In this document: one piece after another, positions 21,131 through 33,044 of the stretch
Layout of the letters: the number at the start of each line of letters is the position of its first letter
Position numbering within the stretch: the first letter of the stretch is position 1
Source of the DNA: Ophioderma brevispina
Taxonomy: Eukaryota > Echinodermata > Ophiuroidea > Amphilepidida > Ophiodermatidae
Direction of reading: 5' to 3'
Assembly (NCBI GenBank): GCA_023653785.1
Contig: JAMKCH010012716.1
Coordinates: 1 to 64,000 of the forward strand
Length of the DNA stretch: 64,000 nucleotides
Program-made: the position numbers and the translations under genes
Notes under the pieces: model-generated
Seen by the model: the letters and a program-made list of their open reading frames with translations, nothing else
What the model was told of the DNA's origin: nothing
Databases searched by the model: none

Positions 21131-22343
21131 ATTGGATTGATTGACCCAAATTTATTGGTCGAGTCTATGAGTGGCAAAAAATATTGGAGACGCATTCGAT
21201 CCCCCAGCCCATATTTTAAAACTCATAGCGAGGCCAATAATTTTGGGCATAAATCATCCCATTTTATGATTATCATGTTTCGGATCCAATATTTTTCAAC
21301 TCGGACTCCTCAACACATGATCATCATCAAATTTGGACATTGGGACTGGTATGAAGTTCTCCTTTTTAGTTATTTTTGAAAGGCAATGAAATGTCATTTA
21401 AAGATAGACTTTGTAGCAGTACACGGAAAACAGCGGATAAAGAGGAAAAACGACGTACAAATGGCCCAAACAGGTTGAAAATCAAAGAAAAAGCAAATGT
21501 TGGCACTAACACAAAATTTCAATAAAGGTGTAACAAAATTAAAAACAGAAAGAAATCCTCTTAAAAACAGTTCTTATATTCCTGTTAAGTAAGCCTTAGT
21601 TTGTAAGACCCTACTTTGCTAGGGTAAATTTTGCCAAATTTTCAGCCCACAACCTCAAATTGGCGCAAAATTCAGTTTCCAATCCATAAAATTGGTACAA
21701 AAATCCTTTCCAAGACCCACTTTGACCAAAAGTGCAGTTATCAAGGCCCCTCAGTTGGCACTGTGCACCGCACACGCCCTACTCTAAAGAAAAAAAACAT
21801 GAGTGCCCCCCTTGGATTGCAATATTCATAAAACCGCACATGTTTTCCCCCCACGCTACTTTGTGTGAGTATATGAAGACTGCTAGGCCCTTTATCATGC
21901 CAAGATCACAAATAACACTGATATATCAAACAAACACATTTTTGCTTAAGAAGAAAGACATCAGTCGAGGGCCATTTTTTACTTGTCTACATCAGACAGA
22001 GGGGTGTATTGAGTCAAGCCCACAATGCACCCAGTTTGGGGAAATTTCACCTCAGTAGGGTCCTGTGATCCACAAATATCCTTTCTTAACCATAAAAACC
22101 CCACTTTTTATGCTCACTTAAGCGTACTTAGGGAATTTTTCCATGATCATGAAATGTTTTGTGGTTTTTTAACTTTTGGAAAGCTTTTTATCCTTAAGTA
22201 CAGACATGCATTTAGTACATTACAGTATAGGCACATTGCAATGCATTGTGGGATTGATTCAAAGCATCCTCTGACATCAGAGTGAGACTGATGTATTACT
22301 TTAGCAATATTTACAGCATGTTAGACACGCCTTTAATTCTTAC

Positions 22344-22484
22344 CTTAGAACTGCCCTTAGTAGAATAATAAAGGCCTGATTCACGTAATATAAAGTACAT
22401 TTTCTTCCATGAACGTTTGTGACCTTCTTTGGCATGTAAATAGCCCTGGATCTCAGGAATCTTCTCTGTTGATGCTAATAAATT
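22344..22484 (-). CDS. GRB7/10/14: GRB7/10/14-family gene, first PH exon
   Basis: The exon has 47 codons, phase 0 at both ends, with a gttttcag acceptor and gtaagaat donor. It begins N-L-L-A-S-T-E-K-I, continues [20 protein letters not shown], and ends [23 protein letters not shown]-[FY]-L-H-x-K-E, S-W-K-K and S-G-L-Y-x-S-T-K-G are hallmarks of the family's PH domain. The basic residues around K-R-S-W-K-K form the usual phosphoinositide-facing loop, an inference from PH structure. Confidence 0.96.
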
Positions 22485-22819
22485 CTGAAAACAGAACAAA
22501 AAGCAACAGATGCATTGGTGTACCAGAAGATTATGTTCATGGCAGGGCTGTTTCAAATAGTTCAATTGGGCAGATAACCTGTATGATCATGTATGACATA
22601 TCTGAAATGCAAGTGTTTCTAGACCAATAAAATTCTGTTGATACAACAAGGTCAAAAAACGACAGTGGAGTCTGTCGGTCTGTGCTAACTGTGGTATACT
22701 TGTGGGACTCCATTTCTTATGAATTGCTTTATTCCATCATGACTTGTGTGTCCAAATTTGCTACTTGTGTGTCTATAATTTTAAAAGAAAAGTCACACAA
22801 GTATACCTCCGTTGATTTT

Positions 22820-23400
22820 AAGTAGCAACATTATTTGAGAATGATACTATCATTGATAGTAGAAGAAGGAAACGGAAAAGACATCAATGGAAGAACACAT
22901 GGAAATGGATAAAAAATAATTGAGAATATGTAAACATACAATGTGGCAAAAGGTGGCAAATGGATAGCAAAGGACCTGGTAGGTTCAGCAGAGAGAAGCC
23001 CTCAGTCAGTTTTGACATTGTGTTTATGGTACCCATTTGTACAATCACTATAACTTTAATGTGAAAAGTTTTCTATATGAACTTTGAAAACATATTGAGA
23101 AGATACTATCATTGCTAGTAGATAGAAGAAAGGCAACGGGATGGAGAGAAAAAATAGCTAAGACATCAATGGAAGAACACATGGAAATGGAGAAAATAAT
23201 GAGGAATAGTAAAATAACATGTGGCAAAAGTGCAAATGGATAGCCAAAGCGACCTGGTCGGTTCCGAGAGAGAAGCGCCCTCAGTTTTGAAATGGTTTCT
23301 GGTACCCATTTTTACCAAAAAATCATAAACTTTAATGTGAAGTTTTCTAATCTGAACTTTGAAACACAAAAGTTCAATTTTGAAGAAAATGGCATTTTTA
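22820..23400. repeat. Imperfect ~290-bp tandem duplication
   Basis: gatactatcattgatagtag...acatcaatggaagaacacat...agagagaagccctcag appears at 22840-23050 and again at 23100-23290, with many single-base indels between the copies. Confidence 0.7.
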
Positions 23401-23439
23401 GAGGAATTTAAGTGTAGGCTTCAATGGGAAGTCAATTTT

Positions 23440-23575
23440 TTATTACACAACCCCTTTCCCCCAAAGAACGGGAAAGAGACTTATTATGCTTATATGTATT
23501 GATAATATCTATCTACCCTGTAAGTGGCTTTCCCGTTCTTGGGGGGGAAGGGTTCATTTTAAACAATTTCTCCAT
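23440..23575. repeat. Short inverted repeat
   Basis: cctttcccccaaagaacggg and cccgttcttgggggggaagg pair around a central stretch of about 65 bases. Confidence 0.65.
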
Positions 23576-24341
23576 TGAGGGTGCATAAAATAGGAAGAGC
23601 ATAAACCTCCCCCAATCACTATGAGGCAAGGCATGCTAATCTACCAAGGGCTGTGTTCAGTAGCCTTGGATGTGCACCTGTTAACAACAGCTGACCATGC
23701 ATGTTCTGGGTATCATAAATCATGCACTAAGAAACAGAGGGTGTATTTGCTAATTGCACTGGTGAATGAAAGCTATTGAACTGCGCCATGGGAAGAGGTT
23801 TATTAGCTCATAGTGAATATATTCCAATAGCTTTGTGCTTACTCTACCAGAACAAAAGTACACTGTATACCAGAAGTCACTTGTATTGTTATTCATGAAC
23901 AAAACAAGAATTAGTATTGTGTAATAGTCCAACAGATTTTCCCTGAGCTTTGAACCATAGACAAATGACCACTTTTGTTATAGTAACTCTGATCAATTAA
24001 TGAAAGGCCTGTTGCATAATATCATGAATATAAATCTCAAGTGAGGTTTTGAAGTAGTATGAACTATTTATAGTTGTGGGTTTGCTACTTTGAACTCAAC
24101 CCCTCTTACAATTTGGAGTTTTTTCATGTTTTTAGCTTGTTATGGCAATTTTAGAAGAAAGCATGAATACTGCATGAAAACCGAATCTTATGTACATGCA
24201 ATATCGCAAAATGACAATTCATCAGCCTAGTTACAACTATTGAGGGAGCTTCACTCTGCTTATCCTGCCAGGTCCTTCAATTAGTGGATTCCCACTTCTT
24301 GAAGTTACTATAGCATGAATAAAGGAATATGACTGACTTAC

Positions 24342-24434
24342 TAGTGATGAAGGCTTTGGTTTCTTGGCTTTGTCTGCTATACACTCGCCTTCATCGTCGC
24401 TGGATTTCCCCGTCATACTGGACGGAAAAAATTG
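24342..24434 (-). CDS. GRB7/10/14: GRB7/10/14-family gene, RA-to-PH linker exon
   Basis: The exon has 31 codons between a ttttag acceptor and a gtaagt donor, in phase 0 on both sides. It reads Q-F-F-P-S-S-M-T-G-K-S-S-D-D-E-G, then ECIADKAKKPKPSSL. The F-F-P-[ES]-x-M start corresponds to the family's N-P-M-x-F-F-P-E-x-M segment after the RA domain, and the remainder is the variable hydrophilic connector before PH. It splices in frame to the PH exon at 22484. Confidence 0.88.
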
Positions 24435-25049
24435 CTAAAACAGAGAGAGAAAGAGAAAAAAATTGAACTTATTATCCTGTGTGAAAATCACCATACTGTA
24501 GCTACATGTGTAAATGTTGTAAGCCCCTGCATGAATTGACTTTCAAAAATTACTTTAAACAAGGCGGTTCTCAAACCATGGTTGCGCGATCACTTGCTTG
24601 ATGAATTTGGCAATAATGATTAGAAAGAGAACTAATGCACTGGAGAGAAGTGTTATACAAATGACCAAGTTTGAAGAAAATCGGGCATAGCATCTAGCCA
24701 GCAGAGCATTTCAAAAAAGGTTAACACAAATGTCTAAAATATTCAAATCAACTAATAAATTCATGAATAGGCAAATAATGCAGCCAAAGCTACACATAAT
24801 ATTGCGGAACCTCACTCTATCATCCAATCACGTTTGAAGTAAATCGGCGGGCGTAGGTTTTAGCGCCTTGCAGAGCATTTAATAGGTTAACCGAGTCACA
24901 TACGGACGGACGACACCAGGATTGGACTAGTAACGCCTCCATGAACATCGTTCAGGCGACACAAAAAAGGTTGTCCGATTATGTGTCGAAGAATAAGTCG
25001 AGGCAATATAACGACCTCTTAATGACCGTTCACCACTTTATCTGTTCCC

Positions 25050-25520
25050 CCCCACATAAGAAAGACCCTTTCTCAATGTATAAGAATACCAAGTATGAAC
25101 TCAATCATCAAGTTGAAAGTTTCAACACTAAAAGATACAATCTCCCCAAATTGACCATGAATGGACCTTTGACCTCATTTGTTATCCCACATAAGACCCC
25201 TTGTCCTCCATGTATCAGCATACCAAGTAGGAACTTGATCCTCCACTGTCACTAAAAAGCTACAGTAAGTTGAAAGTGTCAACCGCAAAATGTGTATACT
25301 AAGGCAATATTACCCTAAGTGAACCCCTTGAGATGTGACCTTGACCTTCCAATCTTGTACCCCACATAAGACCCCTTGTCCTCCATGTATAATCATACAA
25401 GGTGAAATTGATCCATCACAAGACTAAAAAAGTTCCAGCAAGTTGAACAAGTGTCAACCAAAAGGTTATACTAATGTTTGACACAGACAGACTGACAGAC
25501 AGACGACAGACAGACAGACT
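25050..25520. repeat. Tandem ~150-bp repeats ending in a gacagaca microsatellite
   Basis: The phrase cacataagaccccttgtcctccatgtat recurs at about 25190 and 25370 with a diverged copy at 25050, along with aagttgaaagtgtcaac. The block ends in a gacagacagaca run at 25490-25520. Confidence 0.65.
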
Positions 25521-25917
25521 TAGCAGAGCTACATTGTGAGTTTTTTGGTGTCTGTACATTATGGGCTATAACAGTATTAAGGCCCACAATGGTAGTTTAA
25601 CTGTACTTCCAGACGCCTCACAAGGTAGTTCTGGTGAGAATTACCGACAGACACAAACAGACTGAAACATTATGGGCTTTTTTCCAATATTGATTCTGAT
25701 ACCATATAGGTCCACACGACATGTGCCAACTGTGGAATAACAGCTTTCAGTATTCCAGACCCCAAAAATCAAGTATTTTTGACCCAAAATCAGTGTTCTT
25801 GCAAATTTGTAAATTTTTTTGCCCAAAGTTTGCTCTACAGCCTGTATATAGCAGTATCAGTGGAGTGAAGGCCAATTTGGCACAAAGTGTTTTTTTTAAA
25901 AGAAACTGACATGGAGT

Positions 25918-26500
25918 TTAAACGTAAAAGTCTAATTTAAAGCTTGTAACTTGAAAACTAAGCTACCTATGTACATTGAACTGCATCAATGAGATAGAGC
26001 TCTTAAAATAACAAAGCTTTTCTTTCCCAGAAAAAATGGACAGAGCTCCGCCGTCCGAAACAGCCCCCTTTAAGGAACTGTCAGTAGAACTAAGTCCATA
26101 TGGAGAATTTTTAAATATTACAAATCAAAAGTCTAAATTTTAAAAGATCATAACTTGAAACCTGAGCCATATGTCAACTGCATCATGAGAGAGCTCGTTA
26201 AATTACCTAGTGCCTGAAAAAAAATGGATAGAGTTAAACTGCAGCTGAAAGTCCCTCGTTTAAGGAACTGTCAGTATGAACACAATCCACATGGAGAATA
26301 TTGTTTAGAGCGTACAGTAGCCATCCAAAACGAAATAAATCTAACTTTAAAGGCTCAATACTTGAAAACTAAGCTACCCCTATGCAACTATACTACCTTC
26401 ATGAGATAGAGCTCTTTAAAATACAGCTTTTCAGAAAAAATGGACAGCGCTCCGCCGTCTGACATCCCCATTTAGGAACTGTCAGTGTGCAACTAAGAAT
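25918..26500. repeat. Three tandem copies of a ~190-bp unit
   Basis: Each copy contains cttgaaaactaagctac, gagatagagctct, aaaaaatggacagagctccg and aaggaactgtcagt. They start near 25925, 26115 and 26320 and differ by indels. Confidence 0.75.
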
Positions 26501-27199
26501 CCATAAGAATTTTTTTTATAATGCAAAAGTAACATCATCGCTGATATAAGTAAAATCATCTTAATTTTAAAATCATTTTCAAAAAAAAAAAAACAACACC
26601 ACTATAACAAGTCATTGTTTTTGTTTGTAGGTCTATCCTTTGCAGCAAACACCGTGTTTAATTAAATTGTTAAAATACCTTCAGAAATACATTTAGCATA
26701 CAAGCATTTAAAATGGTTAAATCAATATTTAATGTGGGTGAACATCCGAAAGTCGGGAGGAAAACAATGTTTTGGAAACCATTTTAAAAAAAAACAAGAA
26801 CTGTTATCATTGAAAATATTTCAATTTATGTTCTTTTATATTACACTTTTTGAAAGATATTGCCCTCTTTCCCGATGCTTTACACTGCTCTGTATTTACT
26901 TATTTTCTGACTATTTAAATATGCACTTTATAGTTTTTATTTTATTAAACGCGAAGACCTTTTCCTTTTCCCCCTTTCCGTATTTTTTACGCGGGAAAAC
27001 GTATGTCCGTATTTTTTCGCATCATTTTTCCGTATGAAATAACGGAAATCCATACTAGTTGGCATGTCTGTCCATATTAACGCCCCCGAAGACCTGTCGA
27101 AAAAACAATGAAAAAATTCTTGTGGGGTTATCCCCACAAGTCAAAAAAAAACCACATGGATAACCCATATTACAAATAAACCCACAATGTCGCGCGCGT

Positions 27200-27275
27200 A
27201 AAAACGACAGACAGACAGACAGAAGACAAGACAGAGAGACCGACCGAGAAGACGACGACAGACAGACACAACGAT
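27200..27275. repeat. gacagaca microsatellite
   Basis: Interrupted gaca/gacc repeats lie in the intron upstream of the linker exon and close to the second RA exon. Confidence 0.85.
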
Positions 27276-27410
27276 CATACTGACAAGTGGTCTACGATTT
27301 GCAATCCTACGACCATAAATGCACTAAGCTAGATCCAAACTTCTTTATTGCTTTAACACCGGACATCATACTTAAACAAGAAATAAAGAGAAATGCGTAG
27401 TGACACTCAC

Positions 27411-27537
27411 CCTGGATTTTGAAAAGAATTTCATATTTTCTAACAATCTTTTTCTGAAGTGAAATTCGGTTGCCTAAACACCTTGCGGCCACCTCTTGAA
27501 GACAGCCAGTATTCCTCATGGTCCTCCATCGTTCTTT
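27411..27537 (-). CDS. GRB7/10/14: GRB7/10/14-family gene, second RA exon, frame-broken
   Basis: After a ctacag acceptor the exon completes a split glutamate codon and reads R-T-M-E-D-H-E-E, equivalent to the family's L-E-R-x-[LM]-E-D-H-E. That frame meets a TAG about 25 codons later. The end of the exon makes family-like sense only in another frame, E-F-H-F-R-K-R-L-L-E-N-M-K-F-F-S-K-S-R, like the mammalian F-L-F-R-K-N-Y-x-K-Y-E-F-F-K-N-P, and only that frame joins in phase 0 to the exon at 24434. One net single-base indel near the middle would reconcile the two. The splice sites (ctacag, gtgagt) are intact, so a sequence error is at least as likely as decay. Confidence 0.78.
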
Positions 27538-28259
27538 CTGTAGATATGAGAAGTAGTTAAACTTTAATCAAAAACCGATAAATGTTAAGACTGATACTCC
27601 ACTGTGTGGGTGTGCTCACACGCAGACGTGGGAGCTCCTGCAAATCATCGTCATTTATTGCAAGGTTTTTGATTGACTGATACAAAAGAAACGTCACAGC
27701 TTGGACGCCCTTAATACCATGCTTTTACGTACATTGTGACGTGACATTAAGAGCAGTTAATATCTGTTTGTTGTGCTGCAGAAAACCTACATTATCTTGT
27801 TCCAAATCTTTCTAATAACCCGGGTTTTTTCTAACCATCGTATTATACCAAACCTGTTCGATTGGCTCATTAGAGGAACACATATGAGAATAGCCCTATG
27901 AGCCACAATCAAAATAGTGCCTATATCTTCTGTAAATCACAACCACCATTCTTACTTATCCCTGATTTGCTCATTAACATGATTAGACTTTCCAAGTGAC
28001 CAATCAAAATAGTGCTTTAGAAGCCGGTAGATTCTATTTTTAGAAATGAACTTTAGAGAAAATATAAAAAATTTTCAAATTCTTGGTTCACATATATTTT
28101 AACAAGAGATTAAATTTTTAATTTGTATAATTCCCAAGGGTTTTTCTTGTTTCTCCACGTTAATATTTCAAACAATATCTGGATTTTTTTTCTGGAAACT
28201 CTATCGGGGCCATATAATTATAACATCCTGCACAATTTGTGTCCTGTGCTTTTTTTCCT

Positions 28260-28618
28260 TTAAAGGCACTATCAGTGATTTGCTAATCAGAAAATCGAAA
28301 AATCATCAAAAGCAGATTTGTTCATGTCTGTAACAAATATAGGTCATCCTACATCCCTGCGATTGATACGACCAAAAGCAACCTAACACGGACAAAATCG
28401 ATGTTTTAGTCATTTAGTGTCCTTTTTCGACACTTCCTACTAACGTAAATGAATGAGATTTGTATCTTTGAAAACTAAATGCCATTTTCTTCATTTTCGG
28501 TCAATTCTTCAGTTGAAAGGTAACATATGAGGAATTCTACAGGAGTATTCTTCACTTTTAAGCTATTTAAATTTCAAATATTTTGACTCTTGGATAAAGT
28601 CACTGATAGTGTCTTTAA
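28260..28618. mobile_element. TTAA-flanked MITE (family A)
   Basis: Its terminal inverted repeats are ttaaaggcactatcagtgat and, inverted, ttaaagacactatcagtgac. It lies inverted relative to the nested copy at 6494-6858, with the shared interior (ttgttcatgtctg, cgacactt) reversed. Confidence 0.8.
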
Positions 28619-29399
28619 AGAATCAAGCACACTGACACCCAACCGAGTACATGCTAAGGGTATAATGCATTATGCTCAAATCTGTTAGTATGTTAGTTGT
28701 TAGTTAGACCAAAACGTTTTTAAATCCGGTTGTCCCCGTGAACATGGTGGCCGATACACCTCACTCAGCACTACGGCGTGTGTGAGGATTTATTGGAGCA
28801 AACATCAGTAGCCTTTTATGTATGGTGTGACTCGTGCAATGATTATATATTTTTACTAGATTTTATGCCAGGTCCTGTATTCATGGACCCCTTTGGAAAG
28901 TTAACGTCTTTTAAAAGGGCTTAAAGGTTTATCCCATGCATATCTGTGCATGGTCTTGTCAGTTACATGTGCTTGTATTTTATAACTGTCTTTTTATATG
29001 CTTTGTAATTTATTTGTTATTATGATATGCAAGAATAAACTCAATCAAATCACATCAAATACTTCAAATCACCTTTCCTACTTTTTATCTGCCTCTAAAT
29101 TACAAAATTTAGTACAACATTAGTATCAGTACTTCAAATCACCTTTCATACTTTTATCTGCCTCTAAATTACAATTGTTCAATTTGGGTGTGCAGAGGAA
29201 CTGTCAGAAATGAAGTTATAGTTAAGTACCACTCTTTTATTAAAGCCGGAACGGGGACCTCCTGAAAGCTGAACAAAGTGATATGGGATATATAATCAAA
29301 TAAAATATTTTTTTGTTAATATTCCTGCAGTGTTTTTGAAAAATATCGCAGTCCCTCGGACCGCTTAGTGTCGCCTGGCAGTCACGATTTTGTGGATTA

Positions 29400-29560
29400 T
29401 AACGCATATGACCTTTGACCTTGAATATGTGACCTTTGACCTCAAAAAAATAAGTTTTCCTAATATCCATAAACCATGTTTTGTTCCATTGAGGTCAATC
29501 TTACAACATAACAGCTTTGACCTCACATGACCTTTGAACATGGTATGTATCTTTGACTTC
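29400..29560. promoter_or_regulatory. Cluster of DR1-type nuclear-receptor half-site pairs
   Basis: tgacctttgacct occurs twice in succession near 29409-29441 and as tgacctcacatgacctttg near 29518. This is the reverse complement of aggtcaaaggtca, the DR1 element used by RXR and HNF4-type receptors. The same phrase occurs in other repeats of the window (29944, 37048), so it may be repeat-borne and not functional. Confidence 0.3.
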
Positions 29561-30382
29561 GGTGATAACATAAATACTTTACAACACGTGCCGGTCTGTG
29601 TCACAGATTGCATAAGATATTATCTAAATTGGTACTCTGTGCGTGAGAGACTAACATTATCAGTTGCCCCATAGAAATGTGTGTAAATGAAAGATAATCT
29701 CAAATATCTCCGAAAAACGAAGGGGTTTCTATGTAATTTTTGCATCAAGTGGTCGAAAGGTTTTGTTCTTTACGAGAACATCTCTCAACTGGGTCTGACC
29801 TGAAAACTTTTGATAAAATTGAACATTTCTTTGGTATTTTTTCACACACTCTATGGCTCTGATGAGCACTACACATTTTCCCACAGTGCTACATCACTAG
29901 GCTAGCTAATTTAATATGCATGCTCGTACCTTCCGCACCGCCGTAACCTTTGACCTCATCAACAAATAAGGATTCCATGTTGCACCTTTGACTCAAGTTT
30001 GTTTTAAATCCATCAAATTATGCGGATATTACAGGAAAACGTTAATTCTTTTCACAACACAGACAACAACAGACTATATCAATAGACATCAATAGTAGAC
30101 AAAATGATCCATATGTGTCTTCCTGCCTTGAGGCAGGTGACATCAAAAGTAGAACTTTGTAGTTCCTATCTTGCACGAGTGCTATATCCAAAGAATATAC
30201 AGGAAGGGCTACTTTGTGAAGGGTATAATGTAATAATGCCAAATATTCTCCTATATAATATGGGACTCTCCAAAGAGAGATTCCTCTACGATAATCCCAT
30301 GAAATCTTGCATTTGCCACACAATCCAAATAGAATCCAAATAAATATATAACAAGTCAATAAAATCAACAAAACACACCTAC

Positions 30383-30542
30383 CTAATTCTAGATCTGGTA
30401 GTTGTTCAACCACTGCCCAGCTTTTATCATCCGTTGTGTGGTTTTTGTTGACCATCATGCTGCATACATCTTGAACAGTATGGTTGAGACCAACTTGACA
30501 TACCTTACATGTACCATCCTCACTGTAAATTTTAATTGATGC
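30383..30542 (-). CDS. GRB7/10/14: GRB7/10/14-family gene, first RA (Ras-associating) exon
   Basis: The acceptor tttttcag and donor gtaggtg frame 160 bases that begin in phase 0. The exon reads A-S-I-K-I-Y-S-E-D-G-T-C-K-V-C-Q, then VGLNHTVQDVCSMMVNKNH, and ends with S-W-A-V-V-E-Q-L-P-D-L-E-L. It matches the family's V-K-V-F-S-E-D-G-T-S-K-V strand, the T-x-x-D-[LV]-C helix and the S-W-x-[LV]-V-E-x-x-P-x-L-x-L-E segment of RA domains, which bind activated Ras-type GTPases. The donor leaves one base of a glutamate codon, completed by the next exon. A 16-bp minisatellite begins only about 30 bases upstream of the acceptor. Confidence 0.95.
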
Positions 30543-30574
30543 CTGAAAAAGTACAATAAAACATGGTTTATTCC

Positions 30575-31312
30575 TACTTGGTCCAATTTCCATTTGGTCC
30601 GATTCTCACTTGGTCTAATATCACTTGGTCCCAATTCTACAATCAGTCGAATCACTTTGGTCAAAATCCCATTTGGTCCAATTATCACATGGTCCAATTA
30701 TCACATGGTCCAATTATCACATGGTCCAATTATCACTTGGTCTGGTCCAATTCCCACTTGATGCAATTATCCCTTGGTGCAATTATCCCTTGGTCCAATT
30801 ATCATTGGTCCAATTATCCCTTGGTCCAATTATCCCTTGGTCCAATTATCCCTTTGTCCAATTATCACTTTGTCCAATTCCCACTTGATGCAATTATCCC
30901 TTGGTGCAATTATCCCTTGGTCCAATTATCCCTTGGTCCAATTATCCCTTGGTCCAATTATCACTTGGTCCAATTAACACTTGGTCCAATTATCACTTTG
31001 TCCAATATCACTTGGTCCAATTATCACTTGGTCCAATTATCACATGGTCCAATTATCACTTGGTCCAATTATCACATGGTCCAATTATCACTTGGTGCAA
31101 TTATCCCTTGGTCCAATTACACTTGGTCCAATTATCACTTGGTCCAATTATCACTTGGTGCAATTATCCCTTGGTGCAATTATCCCTTGGTCCAATTAAC
31201 ACTTGGTCCAATTATCACTTGGTCCAATCCCCACTTGGTCCAATTAACACTTGGTCCAATTATCACTTGGTCCAAATCCTACTTGGTCAATTGTCACTTG
31301 GTCCAATTCCCA
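30575..31312. repeat. 16-bp minisatellite (ccaattatcacttggt)
   Basis: About 45 copies of a 16-bp unit with variants cacatggt, cccttggt and cactttgt, and occasional 15- or 17-bp units. Because 16 is not a multiple of three and the unit lacks stops, long frames appear in all three plus frames; they are not genes. The array starts about 33 bases upstream of the acceptor of the first RA exon. Confidence 0.95.
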
Positions 31313-31686
31313 CAAGCTGAATTTCAATTGGCCTTGTAACTTTTCAACAACAAATGACAATCTGACTGGCTCATGGCAAGAATAGCATTTATATATACTC
31401 TACATAGATTCCTATTCCCTTTAAATTGGTTTATTTGTGCCACGTGACTATCATAGTCCCCGTGGCACCTGGTCCACCATCATCATCTTCATAAGTCTAC
31501 AAATAACTATTAACGCATTGATAGTTTTACTATCACATGCCTCTATTTCCACCCGCACGATTTGCGTTAAACATGCCATGCGTGTACAGTATGAGCGACC
31601 AAAACGCAGTCTGATGAAGAGGTTGTTAGCACGTAATTTCGTATTTTCATATCCCGTTCGCTACGACTGTACAACACTATAGCAAT

Positions 31687-31854
31687 GTATGGAACTGTGC
31701 CAATCCGACCCAGTGACTACGATGATGAAAAAGTTTTCCTTGCAGACGATAACATGGCGTCCACTGAAGCAACTCCCCGATTTGCGCAAGTAAATGAATC
31801 AGATCTAGTGGATTTAATGACGAGGCCGATTAAAAACACAAGCGTCAAATAAAA
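31687..31854 (+). pseudogene. Fragment resembling the N-terminus of DUF3504/Crypton-derived recombinase proteins
   Basis: An ATG-started frame reads M-Y-G-T-V-P-I-R-P-S-D-Y-D-D-E-K, then M-A-S-T-E-A-T-P-R-F-A-Q-V-N-E-S-D-L, then V-D-L-M-T-R-P-I-K-N-T-S-V-K-stop. An R-F-x-x-V-x-E-x-D-L-x-x-L-x-x-x-x-x-K-N-T pattern is typical of the start of the ZMYM2/QRICH1/KIAA1958-type DUF3504 domain derived from Crypton tyrosine recombinases. Right after the stop another frame gives K-Y-A-V-Q-D-L-S-D-Y-A-G, the expected continuation, so the copy appears frameshifted. No catalytic recombinase part follows. I identified it from remembered family patterns only, so it is moderate at best. Confidence 0.45.
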
Positions 31855-32496
31855 TACGCTGTCCAAGATCTGTCAGACTATGCTGGGTAGCCACGGAGAG
31901 CAGTCTGACTTTTTGAGGCTGCTTTTGAACTTATTACTGTTGGAGAAAAGATTGGCGTTACATGTCACTGCCATGTTGAATTTTATAATCTATTTTGAAT
32001 TAAACTGGATTCTCATGATTCTGGAACTTTGATTCTTTGAACCTTGAACTCTACTTGAATGCCTGGAAAATATTACCTCGTAAATTATGGTCTACAAAAG
32101 GTAAGTAAGTACGCTTTTGCTTTCTTTGAAAATCTGATCTTGTCATTCTTTTCATAGCCCTAGGCCTGTAGATCAGGCCTAGGCTAGATATGCTATATAA
32201 TTATTAAATGACCATAATCTATTGTATGAGTTATATAAAACAAATATTAACTGCCTTGTATTCGTGTGATGGCAAAAATATGATCACTCGGTGAACGATG
32301 GATTGTTCCATTTCACTCGCCTGCGGCTTGTGAAATGGAACATCCATCTTTCACCTTGGGATCATATTTTTACCATCACACTCATAGTCAGTTTAATATT
32401 TGTATGATATATCAGCTGGAGAAACCAATCAAAATAGACTTTCTACAAATTTCTAGACTTTCTTACCATGTTTCTGATTGGCTACTGACAGTGCCC

Positions 32497-32925
32497 CGGG
32501 GGGGCCACTTGTATTCAAAGGTGGATATGATGCGTGAACATGGACTTTCAAAATGCACCCTAAACACGTATTTTTACCGACTAAAAAACAAGCTAAAACA
32601 TACCCTAAACAAGATTTTTATCTGTTTTATGACACCCTCAACAAGTACGAAGTGTATTGACCTTTACTATTTTGCTTTGCTTGTACTTCCCATTTCAATT
32701 ACACATTTGGATGATTTTGATCCCGCCTGCTTAATGACTAAAACATGAAAATTTCAGGGTTAAGAAAAAAACATACCCTTTTTTCCATATTTTGCTGATT
32801 TTTTGACACCTCTAAACGATGTACGCGCGTACATCGCCTGTTGGAAAAAATACACCCTTTTTACGCGTTTTCTTGTTCACGCATCATATCCGCCTTTGAA
32901 TACAAGTGGCCCCCCCCCCCCGGGG
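32497..32925. mobile_element. MITE with 9-bp target duplication
   Basis: The element begins with cgggggggccacttgtattc and ends with gaatacaagtggccccc...ggg, an inverted pair of about 45 bases extending into atatgatgcgtgaaca. Both sides carry acagtgccc as a direct repeat (32488-32496 and 32926-32934). A related host segment without the insert occurs near 12655-12680. Confidence 0.8.
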
Positions 32926-33044
32926 ACAGTGCCCAGTGGTGTTTGAGTGAGAAAACCATTCATATTTTGTAATCTCAATAAATTAGAGTATGCTGCTACA
33001 TACGAGGTAAACAAGAATGCTATTTAAGGAGACTGTTGGTTTAC

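Noticed and set aside
30563..31339. A 258-codon plus-strand frame of H-M-V-Q-L-S-type repeats
   Set aside because: It is the 16-bp minisatellite; the other two plus frames are also largely open.
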